Shown in pieces: positions 58,901 through 64,000 of a stretch of 64,000 bases of DNA; within the stretch, counting starts at the first letter, position 1; the number at the start of each line of letters is the position of its first letter. Position numbers and translations under genes: made by a program. The notes below the pieces were generated by a model. It saw only the letters and a list, made by a program, of their open reading frames with translations, was not told where the DNA came from and made no database searches. Origin of the DNA: Lycocorax pyrrhopterus obiensis (lineage: Eukaryota; Chordata; Aves; Passeriformes; Paradisaeidae); contig JACSVZ010000001.1 in the NCBI GenBank assembly GCA_014706295.1, forward strand, positions 117,952,763 to 118,016,762, in the 5' to 3' direction.

Positions 58901-61900
58901 GTTCTAAAAACACTTTCCTTACGAAAACATTTGTGATCTGTGTGCTGTGGGACTTTGTGTGTCCCAGAGCCCGTGTGTCACATCCCAGCTGATCGAGCGG
59001 ATCTGGCTCCACTCTCCACTTAGTTGCAAGTCTTCCTTCTTGCCAAGTTCCACATGATTTCTCTGAAGGCTTACAAGGTCTTCCACACTTGGAGTGGTTT
59101 AGAACTTGAACATGATGTAAAATACAATTTCAGTGGCAGAATTTATTTATAATCTCTTTTTTAGCCATTTTTTTGTAAAAGCACTAAACATTTTCCTCGT
59201 TGACTCAGGTATAACTTTTTCTGTGTTGAAGTGGACATAGTTTTGGTGGTCAGCTTCAAGACAAAATTAATAGATGATGAGAAATTGGGAAGTAATCAGC
59301 TGTTCAGCTGAAGTGCACAAATAAGCTACTGCAGTAATTTACTGTAGTTCCAAATGCCTGTGAATGAGCTTGGATGGATTCATTCCTTTATTGATGGAAC
59401 TCTTTGGGTATTTAAGCAGTTACCTGAGGTTGTGTGTCAGTGCCGGGGTGACAAACACTGACCATCCGTGGCTCTGGTCCCAACAGGTCCCCCAAGAGGA
59501 GGCGCTCGCGGTCGGGCTCGCGCTCGCGGCGCTCGCGTCACCGCCGCTCCCGGTCGCGCTCCCGGGACCGGCGCCGGCACTCGCCCAAGTCCCGCTCGCA
59601 GGAGCGGCGGGAGCGCGAGCGGGAGAGGGAGCGCCGCTCCAAAGGCCTCCCCCAGATCAAGTCAGAGACTGTCAGTGGTGAGTCTGTTCTCTTTGTGGTT
59701 GTGTAACTCTGTGTGTTCCAGTAATGCCATTTTCTCAAAGTTTTGTGTTCCTTGGGTATAATGCTACTTGTTGTGGTTTCCGAGGCTCATCCAAACAGAA
59801 TAAAAATTAACAGCCTTGTGATTCCTGGTAGGAATTTCACCACACTTCCTGTACTTCCTTTACTCATAGTAGACAGTTTAGCATTTTTGGAGTATCTCCA
59901 AGTTAGAGATATTTTGGCTGTAAAACAAGAAAAGGAAAAACTGAAACCCCATGTTTTTATTTTCCTTCCTTCGAGACATATAAGGTAAAGCAGATTGAAC
60001 GAAAAGAATTTGAGTTAATTGTAAATTATTACAATTTTTCTAAGTATTCAGTCTTGTGTATCTCTCCAACCTGAAGGGGAGCTTTGACCTGGAAAACACA
60101 CAGGCTAATGTTTGGATTTCTGAAATTATCCTTGCTTTGCCAGTGTTTGTAGACCAAACATAGTAGTTGTCTTCTGAATATTCCTTGGGAGTATGGAATC
60201 TTCTACAAGGTCATAAAGTAAAATAAAAACATTCTTTCTTATATAAGAGAGACAAAAACGTGAGGTATTTAATGAGCCAAGACCTGGTGAATGACAGTGC
60301 CAGGGGTGTAAAGGCCTGCGGAGCCCTGGTAGCTGTTCAGTGGAAGCTCCCTGGCAGTGCTGTGAGATGTGCTGCTTTCCCAGAGTCTGTTACATTGGCT
60401 GTCAAAGTTTGCAGTTCTGTGTCTCTCAGGTGGAAAACCTGGATGAGTATTAAACGTTGCTGCAGTAGTCTGCAGCCAGTGGGATGCCTTGAGCTCCTTC
60501 CCTGGTACCTACCCTGAATTCAGCATGGGCTGAGATAAGTGTTGGTTATCTGTCCTGTGAGGAGCTTGTGTCAGTAATGGCTCTGGCAACCTGTGCTAAC
60601 TCTTGGTTGTAGTTTGCAGTACCACACTCTGGGTAGGACAGCTCGACAAAAGGACAACTCAGCAGGATGTGGGAAGTCTCTTGGAGGAGTTTGGCCCCAT
60701 TGAGTCGATCAATGTGAGTATGAGGGGTGCAGTGTAAGCTGCTTTGATATGCTTGGATGCAGGACATCTCTGCAGGCTGCTCTGAGCAGAGTTATTTCTG
60801 ACACATTCCAAAGAGTTGGGCTCTCGTTTCCTGTACATTGTGCTTTCAGTGTGTACACTCAATTCATGTGGCTGAGTTGTACACAAACAAGAAGGAAGCT
60901 GCTTTGGTTCCCTGCAATATAAAAATGCTTGTGGGGTAGTACAGAAGATTATCCCATTTTCGTAAAAATCCTGCTTTCTCTGGAGAGCAAGGAATGGCAA
61001 GTGAGGAGATGGCTGCAGAGTTACATCCCATGAGTAACTCTGAGTTTCTGAGTTCTTTGGCTGCTTCATTTCATTATAGGAATGTGGACTCTCAGCTCGT
61101 GTTCTTGTTGCTCTTCTGTCATTTTAGCCATAAACATGGAGAACTATTGTTTTATTTTGCTGTATTTAAGAATATTTTATATATAAATTATAGCTGTTCC
61201 AGTAACTTCAAAAATTTCATTCATTCAAACAAACAAAAAGAAGTGACTAATTTTCTTCCTATTCCCAAATTTTGTAAAACAGCATAGGAGTTTTTCGCTC
61301 AAATTCATTACAAATAAAAATTATTCCAAATCTGCAGCTAGAACTGAATGCGGAGGTGCAGCTGGCAGAATGAAGGGGGATACTAGTGTGCATTCCAACA
61401 AAGTAACTAATTGCCAGACCTTAGAATTTACATGAACACTATTGTCCAGCAATTTGAAAGGATTAAATATGCAAAAATCAGCTGTATTTTAGAGTTGTGG
61501 AAGTTTTCAGAAGTTGTGGAAGTTTTAGTTCACTAGAAATGTGTATTTCCAGAAGATACTGGCTTTCTTAGCCTCTTAAACTAATATCTCCTTCCATACT
61601 TCCGTAGCCCCTTTTGGAACACCCCCTGATGTCCCAGTTTGCTGTAACTGAGCATTTATGTGTTGTTCACTGGTTTGTTAGCTGCAAAATGAACTTTTTC
61701 CCTTAAACCCCACCCAGATGATACCGCCCAGAGGATGTGCCTACATTGTCATGGTGCACAGACAAGATGCCAACAGAGCCCTCCAGAAACTGAGCCGAGG
61801 CAACTTCAAAGTCAACCAGAAATCCATCAAGGTACTGCTTGGAAAATGTCAGGCCTTCCAAAGCTGCTATAGTTACTGTCATCCTGTCTCATCTGTGCTG

Positions 61901-63659
61901 GGCTTTGGGGTATTTCAGGCGTGTATGTGTTCTGGAGATGGTATTCTGTACAATTCTGAAAAAATATGTGAGTGAACCAGTTTTTGAGAATTGCTGTTGC
62001 TGGTCTGTAGTGGGATTAGTGGAACTTGTATCAGTTTCCTTGAAAGATTGCCAGTAATTGTCTGTTTAATCAGCAGAAATGGTGTTCTTTTGCTCAGTAC
62101 AGGGGACTGGCACTTGTTTCTTGTTTCTTTGTGTTTCTTGTTGCCAGTTATTTGTCTCTTAACAGAGTTTCATTACAAATGATAATCCTAAAAGAGTACT
62201 AACAAATAAGGAAGTATGCATTAATTAGTGAAGTTCTTCCTTCTGTAGAATGTCAAATTAGTGTGACACTGTCCTCCAAAGGGAAATGGAATTAATTTTA
62301 GTGGCTGGGGAACATCAGAAGAAGCTGGCTTTATACATTTTTACAAATGGTGTGCAAGAGTCAAGCCAAGGAACAATAACTAAGTCTGCTTTAAAAAAAA
62401 CTTACTTCAGAGTTTTGTAGCTGTTTCTCTTGTGCTTTTTGCTTTTTACCCTCAAATGCTGTTTTGTGAGAATGAAATACTAAATCCATTAAAATGGAAA
62501 CATTTTGCTGACCACTGTTATTTTCACATCCCCCAAGATTGCCTGGGCTCTGAATAAAGGAATAAAGCCAGACTACAAGCAGTATTGGGATGTAGAATTG
62601 GGTGTGACTTACATACCATGGGACAAAGTCAAACCTGAAGATCTTGAAAGCTTCTGTGAAGGAGGAATGTTGGACAACGAGACCCTTAGTCCAGGTACAG
62701 TGTTACTGCATGTTCAGTTCTGTTACTGAACCTTTATTTCAGGGTTTGGCAATTCTGTCCAGTTTGCCCAGTTAGCTGGTGATTATTGTATATGTGCTCT
62801 AATTGTAGCATCTCTTCATGCTGAACACACAAAAATCAGTTAAATGTATGTGTTTTAAACGAAAGTGTAACGAATGATGGACATAATTTCAGTGTGTTCC
62901 AGTCCTCTCAGTGCTTTTCTTTTTCCCAAAGTGCCCCCTCACTGATCCCTCTTTGTGCTTAGCTGGCTTTTCCCAGGAAGTTCTGACAGACAAAAAGAGC
63001 TGGATTTCTTCTGTAAATTAAGTTTAAAGCTATATTTGATGTTTCTCTTCTTTTGCTGCAATTCTTTATAGTTGTGTTCTCCTTTTCTTTGTTTGAGACT
63101 TGAAGATGTTGGGTTTTTTAGAAATGAGTTCTCAAAGTAGTGAAAAAGCTGCTGCCTTCCCGCCCGAGAGCAATAGAATGAACCTGTTAAAAGCTTGTCC
63201 CAAAAAGCCTTACAGTTTTTGTCACAGATAATGTAGCAGAGTCCTGGGCGTGTGTAAACACTGTCAGTGCAAAGGATTGTTAAATGACTACTGAAAGGAA
63301 CCATTTTATTTGCTGTTTCAGATTTTGCTGTGTTTAAATGAATTTGGAATTTTTATTGTCGGAAATCTGTGTAAATTCGTCTTAGCTCTGTGCTGCTTAT
63401 AATCCAAGTATTTTCAATTAGGTCATTTTTGTAAACATGACCAAGCATGTTTCATGTGGCACTGCTTGTCTGACCCATGTTTGCTGGAATTTTGTTTTGG
63501 ACAGAGTGGAAGGGAATTCCCAAGAAGTCTGAGAATGAAGTGGCTCAGAATGGAGGCGCAGAAGCTGCACACAATGAACCAGTGTCACCTATTCCCAAAG
63601 CTTTACCTGTCCCAATTCCTGTTCCCATGCCTGCACCAATAACAGTACCTCCTCCACAG
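40941..63659 (+). CDS. SCAF4: SCAF4 gene, 5' part (coding exons 1-16 with introns); CTD-binding mRNA 3'-end-choice factor
   Basis: Sixteen plus-strand exons splice in frame into 652 codons that follow human SCAF4 (about 1,147 residues; formerly SFRS15) closely. SCAF4 is a nuclear protein that binds the phosphorylated C-terminal domain of RNA polymerase II and, with SCAF8, suppresses early alternative polyadenylation (established knowledge). Layout: CTD-interaction domain about residues 1-139; Gln/Pro-rich linker 150-400, with SSDAFAAVAQLFQTTQGQQ; Arg/Ser-rich segment about 404-460; RRM about 480-554, with RNP2-like LWVGQL and RNP1-like RGCAYIVM; then a Pro-rich region beginning near 630. Every exon has GT and AG boundaries and the phases agree, so the copy is intact. 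The remaining roughly 43%, mostly Pro/Gln-rich, is beyond the right edge. Confidence 0.96.
40971..48615 (+). other. SCAF4: SCAF4 intron 1 (7.6 kb)
   Basis: The first roughly 600 bases are CpG-island sequence; the remainder is AT-rich intron. Apart from a possible tRNA-derived relic (44822-44895) and A-rich or T-rich runs (43879-43890, 46813-46824), nothing was recognised. The many short ORFs have no domains. Confidence 0.7.
44822..44895 (+). repeat. Possible tRNA-derived SINE or tRNA pseudogene relic
   Basis: The segment 'agtagcttagttgatgaagt … ggtcaaattcaaatctcac' resembles an RNA polymerase III A box (TAGCTTAGTTGA against TRGCNNAGYNGG) and a decayed B box (AATTCAAATCT against GGTTCGANTCC). 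Their spacing of about 50 bases is tRNA-like. A folded cloverleaf was not convincing and several invariant bases are lost, so this is at best a relic. Confidence 0.3.
48616..48699 (+). CDS. SCAF4: SCAF4 coding exon 2 (CTD-interaction domain, residues 11-38)
   Basis: The exon lies between TTGTTTAG and GTAAAG and encodes LFSLMEMKPPISRAKMILIT followed by KAAIKAIK, the first helices of the CTD-interaction domain. It is phase 0 at both ends, with a single conservative change (ME for MD) compared with human from memory. Too short for an ORF call. Confidence 0.97.
48700..49294 (+). other. SCAF4: SCAF4 intron 2
   Basis: AT-rich intron of 595 bases with a GTAAAG donor and a TTTTCCAG acceptor. Nothing else was recognised. 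Confidence 0.8.
49295..49339 (+). CDS. SCAF4: SCAF4 coding exon 3 (15 codons, residues 39-53)
   Basis: A 45-base exon encodes LYKHVVQIVEKFIKK, a helix of the CTD-interaction domain, between TTTTCCAG and GTAAAA. It is phase 0 at both ends, so skipping it would keep the reading frame but remove part of the fold. Confidence 0.97.
49340..49820 (+). other. SCAF4: SCAF4 intron 3
   Basis: Intron of 481 bases with a GTAAAA donor and a TTCGCAG acceptor. No repeat or RNA gene was recognised. Confidence 0.8.
49821..49982 (+). CDS. SCAF4: SCAF4 coding exon 4 (CTD-interaction domain core, residues 54-107)
   Basis: 54 codons follow TTCGCAG, starting CKPEYKVPGLYVIDSIVRQS and ending LCPSEDK before GTAGGA. 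It contains the VPGLYVIDSIVR helix that lines the phosphorylated-CTD groove in this family (related to Pcf11, Nrd1 and SCAF8). Phase 0 at both ends. It appears identical to human from memory. Confidence 0.97.
49983..52164 (+). other. SCAF4: SCAF4 intron 4
   Basis: Intron of about 2.2 kb. It contains a 36-base tandem duplication (50329-50400) and a T-run near 51032; the rest shows nothing recognisable. Confidence 0.8.
50329..50400 (+). repeat. 36-base tandem duplication
   Basis: TGCTCAGAAACGTTTTCTAA… (50329-50364) is followed immediately by a second copy (50365-50400) differing at three positions. Two copies only; it lies in SCAF4 intron 4. Confidence 0.92.
52165..52300 (+). CDS. SCAF4: SCAF4 coding exon 5 (end of the CTD-interaction domain, residues 108-152)
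   Basis: It begins SKIVRVLNLWQKNGVFKIEI after TTTCAACAG and ends ATNNE plus the first base of a glycine codon before GTAGGA. The RVLNLWQKNGVF helix closes the CTD-interaction domain. The following MAAGSSATAPMAEN begins the less conserved linker. Confidence 0.96.
52301..54590 (+). other. SCAF4: SCAF4 intron 5
   Basis: Intron of about 2.3 kb. It contains a 35-base alternating purine-pyrimidine tract (52520-52554) and an AT-rich stretch with AATAATAATAAA (about 53400). No exon or known repeat family was recognised. Confidence 0.8.
52520..52554. repeat. Alternating purine-pyrimidine tract (35 bases)
   Basis: Purine and pyrimidine alternate without a break, as a mix of AT, GT, GC and AC steps (…TGCACGTGTACATATG…). 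Such tracts can adopt left-handed Z-DNA under torsion. It lies in SCAF4 intron 5. Confidence 0.85.
54591..54730 (+). CDS. SCAF4: SCAF4 coding exon 6 (Pro/Gln-rich linker, residues 153-199)
   Basis: The exon starts with the last two bases of a split glycine codon after ACCCTCAG, encodes SPPPPAKVPSEPP and the conserved SSDAFAAVAQLFQTTQGQQ, and ends in phase 0 before GTAACC. CpG-rich codons at its 5' end contrast with the AT-rich introns around it. Confidence 0.95.
54731..55248 (+). other. SCAF4: SCAF4 intron 6
   Basis: Intron of 518 bases, AT-rich, with a polypyrimidine-containing acceptor ending TTTCTGTAG. Nothing else was recognised. Confidence 0.8.
55249..55425 (+). CDS. SCAF4: SCAF4 coding exon 7 (Gln-rich linker, residues 200-258)
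   Basis: 59 codons run from LQQILQTFQQPQKPQSP to EQKTSFDK between TTTCTGTAG and GTAAGT, phase 0 at both ends. It includes the conserved MAQVQAITAQLKTT helix-like stretch of SCAF4/SCAF8 proteins. Confidence 0.96.
55641..55741 (+). CDS. SCAF4: SCAF4 coding exon 8 (KLLDRFDYDDEPE motif, residues 259-291)
   Basis: It starts KLLDRFDYDDEPEAVE after TTTCTTTCAG and ends PSVSQPA plus two bases (TT) before GTAAGT. The acidic KLLDRFDYDDEPE motif is a hallmark of SCAF4/SCAF8. The Ala/Pro-rich run that follows it in the human protein, as I recall, is absent, making this linker about 25-30 residues shorter. Confidence 0.95.
55742..57399 (+). other. SCAF4: SCAF4 intron 8
   Basis: Intron of about 1.66 kb. 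The middle (about 56480-57190) is somewhat GC-richer and open in two minus-strand frames, which could reflect an old retroelement insert, but no family was recognised. The rest is plain AT-rich intron. Confidence 0.65.
57400..57508 (+). CDS. SCAF4: SCAF4 coding exon 9 (residues 292-328)
   Basis: Its first base completes a Phe codon; it then encodes GFPGEGMQQPVFPQL and FQQRMMGMQQDPMRHQ before GTAACT. The acceptor is TGGTTTTAG. The GFPGxGMQQP and MMGxQQDPM strings match human SCAF4. Confidence 0.95.
57509..57839 (+). other. SCAF4: SCAF4 intron 9
   Basis: Short 331-base intron with a GTAACT donor and a TCTCCCAAG acceptor preceded by a T-rich tract. Nothing else was recognised. Confidence 0.8.
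57840..58007 (+). CDS. SCAF4: SCAF4 coding exon 10 (proline-rich linker, residues 329-384)
   Basis: 56 codons begin VPLPPNGQMPGFGLL after TCTCCCAAG and end LQKPHQQ before GTGAGC, phase 0 at both ends. The VPLPPNGQMPGFGLL block is shared with mammalian SCAF4; the PPMAQPVMPPAAPVQP part is more variable. Confidence 0.95.
58008..58611 (+). other. SCAF4: SCAF4 intron 10
   Basis: Intron of 604 bases. Read-through of exon 10 stays open to 58157, but the added sequence does not resemble SCAF4. Nothing else was recognised. Confidence 0.75.
58612..58697 (+). CDS. SCAF4: SCAF4 coding exon 11 (start of the Arg/Ser region, residues 385-412)
   Basis: It follows TGTTTTAG and encodes DMEVEQPPIQEGKRHVSDSR followed by KSRSRSAS, ending with two bases (AG) of an Arg codon before GTAAAT. 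Arg/Ser codons here are AGA/TCT type, unlike the CGC/TCG-rich continuation in exon 12. Confidence 0.95.
58698..59486 (+). other. SCAF4: SCAF4 intron 11
   Basis: Intron of 789 bases inside the Arg/Ser-coding region. A small C-box/D-box-like pair near 59270-59312 was considered and not accepted as a snoRNA. Nothing else was recognised. Confidence 0.75.
59487..59677 (+). CDS. SCAF4: SCAF4 coding exon 12 (Arg/Ser-rich domain, residues 413-476)
   Basis: After CCAACAG the exon completes an Arg codon and encodes SPKRRRSRSGSRSRRSRHRR, more RS dipeptides, an alternating RERERERERR run and SKGLPQIKSETVS, ending with one base of Val before GTGAGT. RS segments mediate protein and RNA contacts and are phosphorylated by SR-protein kinases. 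Its codons are almost all GC-ending and CpG-rich, so the exon stands out as a GC spike in an AT-rich gene body. Confidence 0.95.
59678..60612 (+). other. SCAF4: SCAF4 intron 12
   Basis: Intron of 935 bases with a strong GTGAGT donor. No repeat or RNA gene was recognised. Confidence 0.8.
60613..60713 (+). CDS. SCAF4: SCAF4 coding exon 13 (RRM first half, residues 477-510)
   Basis: It encodes VCSTTLWVGQLDKRTTQQDV and GSLLEEFGPIESIN between GGTTGTAG and GTGAGT. LWVGQL (482-487) is the RNP2 strand, and the TQQDVGSLLEEFG helix follows as in canonical RRMs. Confidence 0.96.
60714..61717 (+). other. SCAF4: SCAF4 intron 13
   Basis: Intron of about 1.0 kb that splits the RRM. It contains a small tandem copy of GTTGTGGAAGTTTT near 61493-61525 and is otherwise AT-rich and featureless. 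Confidence 0.8.
61718..61831 (+). CDS. SCAF4: SCAF4 coding exon 14 (RRM second half, residues 511-548)
   Basis: 38 codons begin MIPPRGCAYIVMVHRQDANR and end KVNQKSIK before GTACTG; the acceptor is CACCCAG. RGCAYIVM is the RNP1 strand. The usual aromatic pair of RNP1 is reduced to one tyrosine, as in mammalian SCAF4. The first Met is internal, not a start. Confidence 0.96.
61832..62537 (+). other. SCAF4: SCAF4 intron 14
   Basis: Intron of 706 bases, with an A-run near 62393. Nothing else was recognised. Confidence 0.8.
62538..62694 (+). CDS. SCAF4: SCAF4 coding exon 15 (RRM end, residues 549-600)
   Basis: It starts IAWALNKGIKPDYKQYWDVE after TCCCCCAAG and ends DNETLSP plus one base before GTACAG. 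IAWALNKG is the last RRM strand; the LGVTYIPWDKVKPEDLE block after it is highly conserved in SCAF4 and SCAF8. Confidence 0.96.
62695..63504 (+). other. SCAF4: SCAF4 intron 15
   Basis: Intron of 810 bases, AT-rich, with a GTACAG donor and a TTGGACAG acceptor. Nothing else was recognised. Confidence 0.8.
63505..63659 (+). CDS. SCAF4: SCAF4 coding exon 16 (residues 601-652, start of the proline-rich tail)
   Basis: It follows TTGGACAG, completes a Glu codon and encodes WKGIPKKSENEVAQNGGAEA, EPVSPIPK and a PVPIPVPMPAPITVPPPQ repeat-like run, ending in phase 0. The donor GTCAGA is weaker than the others in this gene but agrees with the human protein continuing after PPPQ. Reading through the donor would add VRVVPHK and a stop. 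Confidence 0.93.
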
Positions 63660-64000
63660 GTCAGAGTTGTTCCACATAAATAAACAAAATCTCACTTAAA
63701 GTAATAATTCAGGGAGGGGGGAAATGCCATGAATGGTAACTCTGTTCTCTCAGTCACAGAGAAATTACTGCAGTAGAATCTTTGTTATAGAGGGCTGAAT
63801 TGCAGCTTCAGGTTTTGTGATTGGCTTTTTTTTATTATTTGTTTTACTAATTAATTTTCCTCTAAAAGCTTTTCTTATTGACAGATACTCCACTACTTTT
63901 ATATCAGTAATTTCTTGTCAGTGTGAAAGTAGTAGAATCTCTTAAATCAGAGCTTATTTAAATTCAGAGCTTGATACAAATCAGAATTAAAGAAAAAGGA
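63660..64000 (+). other. SCAF4: SCAF4 intron 16, partial
   Basis: From the GTCAGA donor to the window edge. It contains the candidate AATAAA (63679-63684) and a G-rich run at 63711-63721; the rest is AT-rich. The next exon, beginning with the valine and proline residues that follow PPPQ in human SCAF4, is outside the window. Confidence 0.7.
63679..63684 (+). promoter_or_regulatory. Candidate intronic polyadenylation signal AATAAA after SCAF4 exon 16
   Basis: AATAAA occurs 20 bases after the exon 16 donor, overlapping the in-frame read-through stop codon (TAA, 63681-63683). A G-rich run lies about 30 bases further on (63711-63721). Together these would suffice for a truncated 659-codon SCAF4 mRNA lacking the Pro/Gln-rich tail, if the weak GTCAGA donor is not used. 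Single AATAAA hexamers are common by chance in AT-rich introns, so use is unproven. Confidence 0.3.

Noticed and set aside
59265..59330. Possible C/D-box snoRNA in SCAF4 intron 11 (GATGATGA … CTGA)
   Set aside because: The boxes are only about 40 bases apart, no terminal stem or internal C'/D' boxes were seen, and these short motifs are common by chance.

Overview
The window is nuclear DNA from an amniote, most likely a bird. Two intron-bearing vertebrate genes lie head to head. The intergenic and intronic DNA carries many truncated copies of the CR1 LINE family, the commonest retroposon in birds, and no Alu, L1 or other mammal-specific elements were recognised. No prokaryotic, plasmid or phage features are present. 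All coding calls were made by translating exons between GT/AG splice sites and comparing them with the known HUNK and SCAF4 proteins from memory; no database was searched.

Left half, minus strand (1-27091): the first three coding exons of HUNK, a SNF1/AMPK-related serine/threonine kinase. Exon 1 (26843-27091) lies in a CpG island, exon 2 at 11934-12226 and a 56-base exon 3 at 4158-4213. The introns are about 14.6 kb, 7.7 kb and more than 4.1 kb. The DFG motif, activation loop and the rest of the protein lie beyond the left edge. The introns hold CR1 fragments, a MIR-like SINE relic, a long fold-back inverted repeat (24285-24496) and a compact G-quadruplex motif.

Middle (27092-40940): about 13.8 kb of intergenic DNA between the divergent genes. 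It contains the HUNK CpG island, a CATCC pentamer satellite, an AT dinucleotide run, several CR1 pieces of different ages, and a 650-base GC-rich field of degenerate CCGAA/CCGAG repeats abutting the SCAF4 CpG island promoter.

Right half, plus strand (40941-64000): coding exons 1-16 of SCAF4, giving 652 codons with every splice phase consistent. They encode the complete N-terminal RNA polymerase II CTD-interaction domain (exons 1-5), a Gln/Pro-rich linker, an Arg/Ser-rich segment (exons 11-12), the whole RRM (exons 13-15) and the start of the proline-rich C-terminal region. The remaining exons lie past the right edge.

The HUNK/SCAF4 neighbourhood matches the conserved order on human chromosome 21q22 (HUNK, SCAF4, SOD1), so this is an ordinary conserved syntenic block. 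The genes are functionally unrelated (a signalling kinase and an mRNA 3'-end-choice factor). No new gene system was found. The items most worth a second look are the repeat field upstream of SCAF4, the intronic fold-back, a possible premature polyadenylation site just after SCAF4 exon 16, and a short upstream ORF before the SCAF4 start.
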